Shown here piece after piece: positions 16,960-25,435 of a stretch of DNA of 64,000 bases. The DNA is from Chitinophaga japonensis (lineage in GTDB: Bacteria > Bacteroidota > Bacteroidia > Chitinophagales > Chitinophagaceae). The translations under genes and the position numbers were made by a program. The number at the start of each line of letters is the position of its first letter. Position 1 is the stretch's first letter. The notes under the pieces were generated by a model. The model was not told the DNA's origin. It saw only the letters and a program-made list of their open reading frames with translations, and did no database searches. Where the stretch lies: positions 1,629,115 through 1,693,114 of the forward strand of contig NZ_VLLG01000003.1 in the NCBI RefSeq assembly GCF_007830125.1, given 5' to 3'.

Positions 16960-17670
16960 ATGAATGAAGTTATTCTATCCGTCAGTGATGTAAAAGCAGC
17001 CTATGGTCAAAGCACCGTCCTCTGGGGCGCCAGTCTTATGGCCAGGAAAGGGGCCATTACGACCGTGATGGGCCGCAACGGCGTGGGAAAGACCACCCTG
17101 CTCAAAACCATCATGGGCCTGGTAAAGACCACGGCCGGGGAGGTGCGGCTCAATGGCCGCAATATCACCAATCTCCAGCCTTACCGGGTTACCCGGGCCG
17201 GTATCGGCTATGTGCCGCAGGGCCGCGAGATCTTCCCGAAGCTCAGCGTGCAGGAGAACCTGAAAATGGGCCTGGAAGCCGCGCCGGGCTACAAGGCACG
17301 CATCCCGGAAGAGGAGATCTATGCGTTGTTCCCGGTACTGAAAGAGTTCCGCCGCCGCCTGGGCGGTAACCTGAGCGGCGGGCAGCAGCAGCAACTGGCC
17401 ATTGCCCGTGCGCTGATCAGCGGTCCCTCCCTGTTGCTGCTCGACGAGCCTACCGAAGGCATACAGCCGTCCATCGCTATCGAGATCGGCAACATTCTCC
17501 GGCGCCTGGCGGAAGAGAAAGGCATATCCGTATTGCTGGTAGAGCAGAAGATCGATTTTGCCAGGCACGTAACGGACTATTTCTACTTTATGGACCGGGG
17601 CCGCATGACGCGCGAAGGCGCTGCGGGCGTGCTGGATTTCCGGGAGCTGCAGGAGCATATAGCCGTGTAG
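16960..17670 (+). CDS. urtE: Urea ABC transporter ATP-binding protein UrtE
   Basis: A 236-residue ABC ATPase of the LivF/UrtE type. Walker A is GRNGVGKTT, the signature is LSGGQQQQLAIARAL, and Walker B is LLLLDEPTEGIQPS, the EGIQPS variant being typical of this subfamily. ATG 16960 starts MNEVILSVSDVKAAYG; an upstream in-frame start would overlap urtD. It completes urtABCDE and is followed after 44 bp by the sensor kinase gene on the same strand. Confidence 0.95.
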   Translation: MNEVILSVSDVKAAYGQSTVLWGASLMARKGAITTVMGRNGVGKTTLLKTIMGLVKTTAGEVRLNGRNITNLQPYRVTRAGIGYVPQGREIFPKLSVQENLKMGLEAAPGYKARIPEEEIYALFPVLKEFRRRLGGNLSGGQQQQLAIARALISGPSLLLLDEPTEGIQPSIAIEIGNILRRLAEEKGISVLLVEQKIDFARHVTDYFYFMDRGRMTREGAAGVLDFRELQEHIAV

Positions 17671-17714
17671 GGGGCCTGCTTTCTTTTCGACCTTTAAATG
17701 ATTATTTTTAGCGC

Positions 17715-19190
17715 ATGAACCAAAATCTGGGGATCATATCGGAAGATCGCAGGCTTTTCAGGCACTTCACGATCCGGTATGGCATCGCGCTTACTTTTAT
17801 TGCCGTATTGTCCATCGTCAGCCAGGTAAGGATACAGCAGCACCTGAACCGCTCCATGGATGATTCCCATGTCATTAACTTTGCCGCCCGCCTCCGCACT
17901 TACAGCCAGATACTGTGCAAATCCGCCCTGCAACTGGAAAACGGGCACGATGTGGAGATCAACGGCAAAGAGTTCGTAAACACCCTGCGCCAGTGGGAAA
18001 AGGCGCAGGAAGGGTTGCAGGCCGGCAGCAAGTTCCTCAACCTGCCCACGGAAAACATGGAGGAGATCAACGAGATGTTTGAGCTGATCAGCCATCCCCG
18101 CCAGGAGATGATGGCGGCAGCAGAGCATATCGTGACCATCCTGGATACCACGAAGCCTTTTCAGCCGCAACTCATACGCCCCTACGTAAAGACCATCCTG
18201 GACTATGAGCAGTCCTACCTCCTGGGCATGGACCTGATCGTATTTGACTATGACCGCTTTTCCAAGGAGCGTATCCGGCAGCTCAAGCAGATAGATTACC
18301 TCATGCTGGCCATGGTGCTGGCCACCCTCCTGCTGGAAGCCGCCTTTATCTTTTACCCGCTGGCCCTGCATATCAAGAAGACCGTTGTGGGGCTGGTATC
18401 CTCCGAAGAAAAAGCCCGCAAGCTCACGGAAGACCTGCGTGTGGCCAGCGACCGGATGGAACGCTCCTACAACGAGCTGAAAAAGAAAGAGCGGGAGAAC
18501 CGCCAGCTCACGGAAGAAAAGATACGCCGCGAAGGCATAGAGCAGAAGATCCGCTCCTACGCCATCATCAACGGCCAGGAAAAAGAACGGAAAAGGATCG
18601 CCGCCGAAGTGCATGACGGCATCGGGCAGATGCTCACCAGCCTGCGCATGAAGCTGGAACAGATAGAGGATCGCGCAGAAGCGCCGGACCCCGAAGTAGC
18701 AACGGTCAACAATATGCTGGCCCGGCTGATCACCGAGACCCGCCGCATCTGCTCCGACCTGCTGCCCAGCGTGCTGGAAGACTTTGGCCTGCTGTCCGCC
18801 ATCGAGGACCTGGTAAAGACCTGCAAGGACGCCGACCGCCGGCTGGAATTTTTCCTGGACGCCAATATCCGCAAAGAGCAACTGTCCCGGGAGCTGGAGA
18901 TCAGCGTGTACCGTATCATACAGGAAGGGCTGAACAACGTGGTGAAGCATGCCGCCGCCACCAAAGTGGAAATATACCTGGATACCTCCGGCGGCTGCCT
19001 GGAGCTGATGATCCGCGACAATGGCAAGGGCTTCTACTTTGATCACCGGCAACTGCACCTGAAGAACATGGCGAAGAAGATGAACGGCATACGCGGCATG
19101 AAGGAACGGGCGGAGCTGCTGAACGGTACTTTCAACATCAGTACCGAACCGGGGAAAGGCACCATTATTCAACTAGAAATACCCTTGTGA
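17715..19190 (+). CDS. Sensor histidine kinase, NarX-like with PilJ-type sensor domain
   Basis: A 491-residue membrane kinase. A first membrane helix (about 18-36) is followed by a periplasmic helical domain (HLNRSMDDSHVINFAARLRTYSQILCKSALQL...) of the type IV pili/NarX PilJ-like class. A second membrane helix lies at about 195-217, then a coiled coil (LTEDLRVASDRMERSYNELKKKE). The HisKA_3 dimerisation helix has phospho-acceptor H300 (RIAAEVHDGIGQMLTSLRMKLEQ). The ATPase domain shows IIQEGLNNVVKHAAATKVEI (N-box) and the G boxes DNGKGF and GIRGMKERAELLNG. It overlaps or abuts the response regulator gene and probably forms a two-component system with it. The placement suggests sensing nitrate, nitrite or nitrogen status to control urt. 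Confidence 0.9.
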   Translation: MNQNLGIISEDRRLFRHFTIRYGIALTFIAVLSIVSQVRIQQHLNRSMDDSHVINFAARLRTYSQILCKSALQLENGHDVEINGKEFVNTLRQWEKAQEGLQAGSKFLNLPTENMEEINEMFELISHPRQEMMAAAEHIVTILDTTKPFQPQLIRPYVKTILDYEQSYLLGMDLIVFDYDRFSKERIRQLKQIDYLMLAMVLATLLLEAAFIFYPLALHIKKTVVGLVSSEEKARKLTEDLRVASDRMERSYNELKKKERENRQLTEEKIRREGIEQKIRSYAIINGQEKERKRIAAEVHDGIGQMLTSLRMKLEQIEDRAEAPDPEVATVNNMLARLITETRRICSDLLPSVLEDFGLLSAIEDLVKTCKDADRRLEFFLDANIRKEQLSRELEISVYRIIQEGLNNVVKHAAATKVEIYLDTSGGCLELMIRDNGKGFYFDHRQLHLKNMAKKMNGIRGMKERAELLNGTFNISTEPGKGTIIQLEIPL

Positions 19191-19192
19191 AC

Positions 19193-19852
19193 ATGAACGC
19201 AAAGATGAAGGTCTTCCTGGTGGACGACCATGAAATATTCAGGAACGGGCTGAAGCAACTGATAGACAGCGAGCCGGACATGGAAGTGATAGGGGAGGCC
19301 GGCGATGGCGAGACCGCCCTGCACCTGCTGTCCACCCTTTCTTCCGACGTAGTGATCATGGACATCCGTATGCCCGGCATCAACGGCATTGAGACCAGTG
19401 AAGCCATTCTCAAACAGCAGCCGCAAAGCCGCATCCTGTTTTTCAGCCTCTATGATAACCCGGACTACGTGGCCCGGGCGCTGGAAATGGGCGCCAGTGG
19501 CTACATTCTCAAGGATACCAGCAACAAGATATTCCTGCATGCCATCCGCACCGTATACAGCGGCCGGTTCTATTTTATCGGCGATGTGACCGACGTGCTG
19601 GTCAAGAAATACCTGGACATCCAGAAAACTTCCGGCGGCAAATCCGCGGTGAACGCAGATATTTCCCTGTCCAGGCGCGAAGAGCAGATCCTGCGCCTGA
19701 TCCGCAATAACCTGAGCAACAAGGAAATATCCAACTCGCTGAATGTCAGCATCCGCACCATAGAAGCGCACCGCCTGAACATTCTCCGCAAGTTCCAGTT
19801 GAACAGCATGGAAGAGGTGCTGGCGTATTGCCAGGAAGCGGGGCTGATCTGA
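19193..19852 (+). CDS. NarL/LuxR-type response regulator
   Basis: A 219-residue response regulator. The receiver domain has acidic residues D11-D12 and the phospho-acceptor D57 in VVIMDIRMPG, with the conserved K in GYILKDTSNK. The C-terminal LuxR/GerE helix-turn-helix (about 155-215) is LSRREEQILRLIRNNLSNKEISNSLNVSIRTIEAHRLNI. ATG 19193 lies just after the kinase stop; a GTG at 19187 overlapping that stop is also possible, and either implies translational coupling. TACTTA-type sites before the porin gene are candidate targets. Confidence 0.93.
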   Translation: MNAKMKVFLVDDHEIFRNGLKQLIDSEPDMEVIGEAGDGETALHLLSTLSSDVVIMDIRMPGINGIETSEAILKQQPQSRILFFSLYDNPDYVARALEMGASGYILKDTSNKIFLHAIRTVYSGRFYFIGDVTDVLVKKYLDIQKTSGGKSAVNADISLSRREEQILRLIRNNLSNKEISNSLNVSIRTIEAHRLNILRKFQLNSMEEVLAYCQEAGLI

Positions 19853-19900
19853 GCGGTATAATTCCCCCGGATGTATTAAATTTATGATCTCATAAACGTC

Positions 19901-20011
19901 ATGACAATGTTCTGGATCATCCTCTCTTTCCTGTTCGCCGCCGGTCTCGTTACCTGGATCATTACCAGCATCAACCGCCGTTCCCGCCAGTGGAGCGCCT
20001 GGGATGACTGA
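19901..20011 (+). CDS. Small single-pass membrane peptide (36 residues)
   Basis: An open frame from ATG 19901 to TGA 20009-20011 encodes MTMFWIILSFLFAAGLVTWI and then ITSINRRSRQWSAWDD. It has one strong hydrophobic helix (about residues 3-22) followed by a basic-aromatic cytoplasmic tail, so it obeys the positive-inside rule with the N-terminus outside. Codon use looks like the neighbouring genes. It fills an otherwise empty gap between the response regulator and the ModE-like gene. No family is recognised. It could be a small regulator of the neighbouring kinase or transporter, but that is speculative. Confidence 0.5.
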   Translation: MTMFWIILSFLFAAGLVTWIITSINRRSRQWSAWDD

Positions 20012-20030
20012 TATACCTTATCTTTAGCGC

Positions 20031-20396
20031 ATGGCAAAAACAATCAAGCAGGCGCTGGGCGAAGGCGCCTTCCGGGTCAACGGCAAGCTGTGGATCGAAA
20101 GCAATGGCAAGCGCTTCTTCGGTCCCGGTCCCGTAGAGCTGTTGGAGCTGATAGACCAGACCGGCTCCATTAACCAGGCCGCCAAAAAAATGAAGCTTTC
20201 CTATAAAAAGGCCTGGGAAATTGTTAACAACCTCAACACTATGGCCGCGCAACCGCTGGTGATCACCTCCACCGGCGGCGAAAAGGGCGGCGGTTCCACC
20301 ATCTCAGAGGAAGCCCGTCAGTTGATCAGCTATCACCGTTCCCTCCGCGAAAGGTTCCAGGCTTTCCTGGACAAAGAATCCGCTAAGCTCGGGTAA
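20031..20396 (+). CDS. ModE-like winged-helix regulator (DNA-binding domain only)
   Basis: A 121-residue protein with the LysR/ModE-type winged helix. The segment LLELIDQTGSINQAAKKMKLSYKKAWEIVNNLNTMAAQPLVITSTGGEKGGGSTISEEARQLISYHRSL is the characteristic ModE N-terminal domain, including the glycine-rich wing GGEKGGG. The molybdate-binding MOP domains of full ModE are absent, as in many short ModE homologues. A near-consensus ModE box lies 60 bp downstream, before a molybdopterin-fold gene, which supports a role in molybdate-linked control. TATCTTTA at 20019-20026, five bases before the ATG, looks like a -7 element and would give an almost leaderless message. Confidence 0.88.
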   Translation: MAKTIKQALGEGAFRVNGKLWIESNGKRFFGPGPVELLELIDQTGSINQAAKKMKLSYKKAWEIVNNLNTMAAQPLVITSTGGEKGGGSTISEEARQLISYHRSLRERFQAFLDKESAKLG

Positions 20397-20403
20397 GCTG
20401 GTA

Positions 20404-20437
20404 AGACCTGTCAGGTTTTAGGAAACCTAACAGGTCT
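20404..20437. terminator. Palindrome after the ModE-like gene, possible bidirectional terminator
   Basis: AGACCTG-TC-AGGTTT pairs with AAACCT-AA-CAGGTCT around a 4-base loop. The sequence resembles the palindrome at 47637-47671 (both have ACCT..AGGTTT arms), so it may be a dispersed element used as a terminator rather than a unique one. Confidence 0.55.
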
Positions 20438-20455
20438 GTAGAAAAATCCGCGGCA

Positions 20456-20483
20456 ATCGTTATATATTTATGGGTATAACGAA
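20456..20483. promoter_or_regulatory. ModE box upstream of the molybdopterin-fold gene
   Basis: The sequence is ATCGTTATATA, then TTTATG, then GGTATAACGAA. The two halves CGTTATATA and GGTATAACG are separated by exactly 6 bp, which matches the known ModE operator layout (CGnTATATA-N6-TAnATAnCG) with two mismatches in the right half. It lies 13 bp before the ATG at 20496 and directly after the gene for a ModE-like protein, so binding there would likely affect transcription of the 20496 operon. Confidence 0.7.
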
Positions 20484-20495
20484 AATCCAATAACC

Positions 20496-21014
20496 ATGCA
20501 ATACTACCGTACCTGTATACCGCTCGTCCTCCTGTTCCTGTTTGCCATGCGCGCCGCCGCGCAGGACAAGGCCGCCGCGCCTTCCGTCCGGGTGAGTGGG
20601 GAAGTAATGCGGCCGCTGACCCTTTATGCCGCCGACCTGGCTAAAATGCCCCGTACCACCGCTACCCTGCAGGACCGCGGCGGTAAAGCGCACACCTATA
20701 TAGGCGTACCCATACAACGCATACTGGAGCGGGCCGGCGTAACGACGGGCACGCAGCTACGTGGAGAAAACCTGGTCAAATACCTCCTGGTGAAATGCGC
20801 GGACGGCTATGAAGTACTGTTTTCCCTTGCGGAGCTGGACAGCAGCTTTACCAGCCGCACCGTGATTCTGGCCGATGAGCTGGACGGGCAGCCCCTGCCC
20901 GCGGCCAAAGGCCCTTTCCGGCTGGTAGTGCCGGGAGAGCAAAAGCCGGCGCGCAGTTGTTTCCAGGTGACGGAACTGGAGATTGGCTACCCCCGCTTGC
21001 ATCCCTCCGATTAA
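20496..21014 (+). CDS. Exported molybdopterin-binding-fold (sulfite oxidase-like) protein
   Basis: A 172-residue protein with a signal peptide (MQYYRTCIPLVLLFLFAMRAAAQ). The mature part is the short oxidoreductase molybdopterin-binding fold: VRVSGEVMRPLTLYAADLAKMPR (the beta-L-x-LPx strand pair), YIGVPIQRILERAG, VKCADGYEVLFSLAEL, then GPFRLVVPGEQKPARSCFQVTELEI. It is shorter than YedY/MsrP or sulfite oxidase. Whether C101 could be the molybdenum ligand is not certain, so it may bind cofactor weakly or not at all. A ModE box immediately upstream fits a molybdenum-related role. ThuA follows after 37 bp. Confidence 0.8.
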   Translation: MQYYRTCIPLVLLFLFAMRAAAQDKAAAPSVRVSGEVMRPLTLYAADLAKMPRTTATLQDRGGKAHTYIGVPIQRILERAGVTTGTQLRGENLVKYLLVKCADGYEVLFSLAELDSSFTSRTVILADELDGQPLPAAKGPFRLVVPGEQKPARSCFQVTELEIGYPRLHPSD

Positions 21015-21051
21015 TGTTGTATTTTCTGCCCTTCAGGAAATCGCACCACGT

Positions 21052-21867
21052 ATGAAAGATCTGCTCGCCTGGATATTGCTGTGCTTTGTCTGCAGCGCCG
21101 CCAGCCCGCTTCCCGGTCCGCCGGTCAACTGGAAAAAGGTTCGTGTGCTCGTGTATACAAAGAACGGGAAAGGCTATGTGCACAAGAACATTCCCGCCGC
21201 GGTGGCCGGTATCCGCCACCTGGGGCAGCAGTACGGTTTCCGGGTGGATGTATCCGATACGCCGGCTGACTTTACCGATGCGAACCTCCGTCAATACAAC
21301 GCCATCATTTTTGCCAATACCAATAACGACGTTTTTAATACCGACGCACAGAAAGTGGCGCTGATGCGCTTTGTGCAGGCCGGCGGCGGTATCGTGGGTA
21401 TTCACTCCGCCGTAGGCACGGAGCGGCGCTGGCCCTGGTTCAAACGGATGATGGGCGCTACGTTTGTAAGGCACCCGCCTTTTCAGCCCCTGAAGGAGAT
21501 CATTGTGGATGCCACCCATCCTTCCACCTCCTTTTTGCCCAAAGTATGGCGGTGCGAAGATGAGTGCTACTTTGTAACAGAAATGAATCCCGACCTGCAT
21601 GTGCTGGTAGTGCATGACCTTTCCGGCATACAGGATAACAAGGAGACGCCGGATTTTTACGGCAAAGTGTTTCCCTCCGTATGGTGCCATGAATTTGACG
21701 GCGGCCGGCAATGGTACACCGCCCTGGGCCATGAGGGAAAGGTATATGCCGATCCCGTTTTTCAGAAACATATTCTCGGCGGCCTGCAATGGGTGCTGGA
21801 AAAGAAAGATAAACCTGATTACACGAAAGCAAGGGCGCTGCATCCTGGCGATCCCTTGCCCTATTGA
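21052..21867 (+). CDS. ThuA-domain protein (trehalose-utilisation type)
   Basis: A 271-residue exported protein with signal MKDLLAWILLCFVCSAASP and a class I glutamine-amidotransferase-like ThuA fold. Visible family features are VRVLVYTKNGKGYVHKNIPAAV, the strand YNAIIFANTNNDVF, GGGIVGIHSAVGTERRWPWFKRMMGA and GRQWYTALGHEGKVYADPVF near the end. ThuA proteins act in disaccharide or modified-sugar metabolism, often with Gfo/Idh/MocA oxidoreductases, exactly the genes that follow. ATG 21052 is chosen because it begins the signal peptide. The precise substrate is unknown. Confidence 0.87.
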   Translation: MKDLLAWILLCFVCSAASPLPGPPVNWKKVRVLVYTKNGKGYVHKNIPAAVAGIRHLGQQYGFRVDVSDTPADFTDANLRQYNAIIFANTNNDVFNTDAQKVALMRFVQAGGGIVGIHSAVGTERRWPWFKRMMGATFVRHPPFQPLKEIIVDATHPSTSFLPKVWRCEDECYFVTEMNPDLHVLVVHDLSGIQDNKETPDFYGKVFPSVWCHEFDGGRQWYTALGHEGKVYADPVFQKHILGGLQWVLEKKDKPDYTKARALHPGDPLPY

Positions 21868-21886
21868 TACATTTAATTCACACTGT

Positions 21887-23287
21887 ATGAAAAAACTGAA
21901 TAACCCGGGTTCCTCCAGGAGGGACTTTCTTAAAAACTCCGTGAAAGGGGCTGCCGGCGCCCTGGTACTATCGGGGTTCCCCACCATTGTGCCGGCCCAT
22001 GTTTTAGGCAAAGACGCTCCCAGCAACCGCATTAACGTAGGCGCTATCGGCAATGGCCGCATTTCCCGGGGCCATGATATGCCCGGCGTCTGGAAACATG
22101 ATCATGCGCGCATCATCGCCGTATGCGATGTGGACCGTAAGCGCCTGCAGGCGGCCAGGCAACTGGTCAATGACCATTACAGCAAAGCCGCCGGCAAGCC
22201 GTATGACGGCGTGAAAGCATATGAAGACTACCAGGAATTGCTGGCCAACAAGGATATTGACGCCGTGATCATCAGCACGCCGGACCACTGGCATGTGCTG
22301 CCCGCCATTCATGCCGTGCGGGCCGGTAAGGATGTATACATGCAGAAACCGGCCTCGCTCACCATTGCAGAGGGACGGATGCTAAGTGATGAAGTGCACC
22401 GCAGCGGCCGTATCCTGCAGATAGGCAGCCAGCAGCGTTCCATGCCCCAGTTCAAAAAAGCCTGCGAGCTGGTGCGCAATGGCCGTATCGGCAAACTGCA
22501 CACGATCTACGTGGGCCTGCCCATTGACGACCCGAAGGAAAGCACCGCGGAGCAGCCCATGTCAATACCCGCCAACCTGGATTATGAAAAATGGCTGGGC
22601 GAAACGCCTTACGTGCCTTACACGGAAAAGCGCGTGCACCCGCAGGCGGACTTTTCCCGTCCCGGCTGGCTGCGCTGCGGGCAGTTTGGCGCAGGCATGA
22701 TCACCGGCTGGGGCGCGCATCATTTTGATATCGTGAACTGGGGCATGGACACGGAATACACCGGCCCGGTGGAAATAAGCGCTACGGCGGAATTCCCGCC
22801 GGCCGGCACCCTGTGGGACGTGCATGGCCCTTTTAAATCGGAAACGGTATTTGCCAATGGCGTAAAAGTGCTGGCCAGCAACGATTATCCCAACGGGGTA
22901 AAGTTTGTGGGCTCGGACGGATGGATATTTGTGACCCGGGGCAACTATGCCGCTACCGCCAGCGACCCGGTGGCGAAGGACAAGCAAAGCAAGGCGCTGG
23001 ACGCCAGCGATCCGCGTATACTCGATTCCGTGATACCGGGCGACGGGGTGCACCTGGTGGAAAGCAAAGATCATCATGGCAACTGGCTGGAGAGCATCCT
23101 GTCCCGCCGCCCGCCTATTGCGCCCATAGAAGTGGGGCACCGCGCCTGTACCGTTTGCCTGCTTAACCATGCCGCCATGAAGCTGCAGCGCAAGCTGTAC
23201 TGGGACCCGGTGAGGGAACGGTTTAAAAATGACGACGAAGCCAATGCCATGCTGTCGCGCCCGCAGCGCTGGCCCTATATGCTCTGA
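21887..23287 (+). CDS. Gfo/Idh/MocA family oxidoreductase, Tat-exported
   Basis: A 466-residue NAD(P)-dependent sugar or polyol oxidoreductase. The N-terminus is a Tat signal (SSRRDFLKNSVKGAAGALVLSG), so it is folded with cofactor before export. The Rossmann start is INVGAIGNGRISRGHD, the central motif is DAVIISTPDHWHVLPAIHAVRAGKDVYMQKP, where the usual EKP is QKP with the catalytic lysine kept, and FGAGMITGWGAHHFDIVNWG carries the conserved HxxD-type catalytic pair. ATG 21887 starts the Tat signal. It ends at the base where a possible start of the next gene begins, so the two are co-transcribed. Confidence 0.9.
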   Translation: MKKLNNPGSSRRDFLKNSVKGAAGALVLSGFPTIVPAHVLGKDAPSNRINVGAIGNGRISRGHDMPGVWKHDHARIIAVCDVDRKRLQAARQLVNDHYSKAAGKPYDGVKAYEDYQELLANKDIDAVIISTPDHWHVLPAIHAVRAGKDVYMQKPASLTIAEGRMLSDEVHRSGRILQIGSQQRSMPQFKKACELVRNGRIGKLHTIYVGLPIDDPKESTAEQPMSIPANLDYEKWLGETPYVPYTEKRVHPQADFSRPGWLRCGQFGAGMITGWGAHHFDIVNWGMDTEYTGPVEISATAEFPPAGTLWDVHGPFKSETVFANGVKVLASNDYPNGVKFVGSDGWIFVTRGNYAATASDPVAKDKQSKALDASDPRILDSVIPGDGVHLVESKDHHGNWLESILSRRPPIAPIEVGHRACTVCLLNHAAMKLQRKLYWDPVRERFKNDDEANAMLSRPQRWPYML

Positions 23288-23313
23288 TGCTGATAAAAAC
23301 ACAATTCATCATA

Positions 23314-24696
23314 ATGAACACAAGCAAACTTTTTACATCTTTATTCCTGATCGGAACCATGAATTATGCATGCAATACCGGTGCAGAAAAGCAGGCCGCC
23401 GGCGATGAAATCAGGCTGATCACCCTGGACCCCGGCCACTTTCATGCGGCCCTGGTGCAGAAATCCATGTATCCCGGCATAGACTCCGTAGTGCATGTAT
23501 ATGCGCCGGATGGCCCGGAGCTGCAGGAGCAGCTACGTTTTATACAGCAATACAACACCCGCGCCGAAGCGCCCACGCACTGGCGGGAAGAAGTGTACAA
23601 AGGACCGGACTTCCTGGAAAAAATGGTGGAGGAAAAGCAGGGCAACGTGGTGGTGATGGCCGGCAATAACCAGCGCAAGACCGAATACATCCGAAAAGCC
23701 GTAGCTGCCGGGATGCATGTGCTGGCGGACAAGCCGATGGCAATCAGCACAGAGGACTTCAACCTCCTGCAGCAGACCTTCCGGGAGGCCGCGACAAAAA
23801 AGGTGCTGTTATATGATATCATGACGGAGCGCTCGGAGATCACTAATATCCTGCAGGGCGAGCTGTCGCGCATAAAAGAAGTGTTCGGGGAGCAGGAGAA
23901 AGGCACGGCGCAGCAGCCGGGCGTGGTGATGGAAAGCGTACACCACTTCTATAAATACGTATCCGGCAAAGCCCTCAAAAGGCCGGCCTGGTTCTTTGAC
24001 CCGCAGCAGCAGGGAGACGCCATCGTGGATGTAGGCACCCACCTGGTAGACCTGGTGCAGTGGGAATGCTTTCCCGGCGTATCCCTGGATTACCAGGCGG
24101 ATATACAATTGCAGTCATCCACGCGCTGGACCACGCCGGTTACCCTGTCACAGTTCACCACCATCACGGGACTGGACAGCTTCCCGGCATTCCTGCAGCC
24201 TTATGTAAAAGATACGGTGCTCAATGTGCATGCCAACGGCGAAGCCAGCTACACCCTGAAGGGCGTGCATGTAAAGGTAGGCGCGCTGTGGAACTATGCC
24301 GCACCGGAGGGCAGCGGCGATACGCATTACTCCCTGCTGCGCGGCACCAAAAGCCACCTGGTGATCCGCCAGGGAAAAGAAGATGGATATGAGCCTACCT
24401 TGTATGTGGAGCCGCTGGGTGATAATAATACGCCGGCCTTTGAGCAGGCATTGCAGGCCGCCCTGCAGCAACTGGCAGGGGAGTACCCCGGCCTGGCAAC
24501 GGAAAAAAGCGCAAAAGGCTGGAAAATAGTTATCCCTGCTAAATACAAGGTGGGCCATGAAGCGCATTTTGCACAGGTAATGGAGCGCTATCTGCAATAC
24601 CTGCAGCAGGGGTGCCTGCCGGAATGGGAAGTGCCGGGCATGCTGGCCAGGTATTATACCACTACCAAAGCCCTGGAAATGGCGGTAGAAAAATAA
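23314..24696 (+). CDS. Gfo/Idh/MocA family oxidoreductase with oxidoreductase C-terminal domain
   Basis: A 460-residue protein. The N-terminus (MNTSKLFTSLFLIGTMNYAC) looks like a lipoprotein or secretory signal. An overlapping ATG at 23287 (TGATG with the previous stop) would add nine residues. The body has the NAD-binding region NVVVMAGNNQRKTEYIRKAVAAGMHVLADKP with the DKP motif, then GDAIVDVGTHLVDLVQWECFP, equivalent to the GxHxxD catalytic loop. The C-terminal half matches the putative oxidoreductase C-terminal domain. With ThuA and the preceding Tat enzyme it forms a probable periplasmic sugar-oxidation operon. Confidence 0.87.
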   Translation: MNTSKLFTSLFLIGTMNYACNTGAEKQAAGDEIRLITLDPGHFHAALVQKSMYPGIDSVVHVYAPDGPELQEQLRFIQQYNTRAEAPTHWREEVYKGPDFLEKMVEEKQGNVVVMAGNNQRKTEYIRKAVAAGMHVLADKPMAISTEDFNLLQQTFREAATKKVLLYDIMTERSEITNILQGELSRIKEVFGEQEKGTAQQPGVVMESVHHFYKYVSGKALKRPAWFFDPQQQGDAIVDVGTHLVDLVQWECFPGVSLDYQADIQLQSSTRWTTPVTLSQFTTITGLDSFPAFLQPYVKDTVLNVHANGEASYTLKGVHVKVGALWNYAAPEGSGDTHYSLLRGTKSHLVIRQGKEDGYEPTLYVEPLGDNNTPAFEQALQAALQQLAGEYPGLATEKSAKGWKIVIPAKYKVGHEAHFAQVMERYLQYLQQGCLPEWEVPGMLARYYTTTKALEMAVEK

Positions 24697-24717
24697 TGAT
24701 GTGGAGCATTCCGCGCG

Positions 24718-25311
24718 CTAACGGATCGCTATCCCGATCCCGAGCTGGATCTGGTTGGTATTCCACTTGTAACGGTCGTCTACATCATTTACATTGGAAA
24801 GGCCCATCACATAACGGCCGTAGAACCGTACCTGCGATACCTGCAGTGTAAGGCCCGCCGCCACGCCCAGGTCGCTGCCGGCGAAAGCATCGCGGTTGTT
24901 CTGCAGCAGGCTTTCGCTGCTATACAACAGCAGGCTGTATTGCGGCCCGGCATGTACGCTGAAAACATCATTGATCTTGTACTGCAGCAGCAATGGGATG
25001 CTCAGGTAGCCCAGGTTGATGTTCCCGTTGCTGCTGCTGTTACCGGAATTGACATAGTATTTCAGGAAATCTTCGCTTTTGTTGTTAAACAGCGTGAACA
25101 GCAGTTCGGGCTGCAGTCCCCATTTTTTACCCAGGCTGTATTCGGTAAATATGCCTGCATTTACGCCGGGCCGGAAACTGCCGCTCATTCCTTTGCCGTT
25201 AATGTTGGTAAAAAGCAGGTCCGCCTTCAGGCCGTAATGAAAGGATTGGCCGTGGCCGGCCGTGGCCAGCAGCAGCAAACCCGCAACGGTTGCCAGTAGT
25301 TTGTTAGTCAT
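24718..25311 (-). CDS. Outer-membrane beta-barrel (PorT/OmpX-like) protein
   Basis: A 197-residue protein with a signal peptide (MTNKLLATVAGLLLLATAGHGQS) and an eight-stranded barrel pattern (FHYGLKADLLFTNI, FRPGVNAGIFTEYSL, WGLQPELLFTLFN, LGYLSIPLLLQYKI, SVHAGPQYSLLL), ending QIQLGIGIAIR. This is the outer membrane beta-barrel family common in Bacteroidota, usually of unknown function. It is convergent with the preceding operon, 21 bp away. Confidence 0.85.
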   Translation of the reverse strand: MTNKLLATVAGLLLLATAGHGQSFHYGLKADLLFTNINGKGMSGSFRPGVNAGIFTEYSLGKKWGLQPELLFTLFNNKSEDFLKYYVNSGNSSSNGNINLGYLSIPLLLQYKINDVFSVHAGPQYSLLLYSSESLLQNNRDAFAGSDLGVAAGLTLQVSQVRFYGRYVMGLSNVNDVDDRYKWNTNQIQLGIGIAIR

Positions 25312-25435
25312 AGATACGTTGATATTGATGCGTCAATATATAGCGGTACAAATATGGCAATCGCCCTGCTACCATGTAGCGGCTAATAGATGATCCGGCT
25401 GATTATAGCGGTAATACGGGGATATTTATGGATGA

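Noticed and set aside
17694..19172. 492-codon open frame on the minus strand
   Set aside because: It mirrors the histidine kinase, whose motifs are clear; the antisense product has no domain.
20848..22062. 404-codon open frame on the minus strand
   Set aside because: It spans three plus-strand genes (molybdopterin-fold, ThuA and the Gfo/Idh start) and has no recognisable fold.
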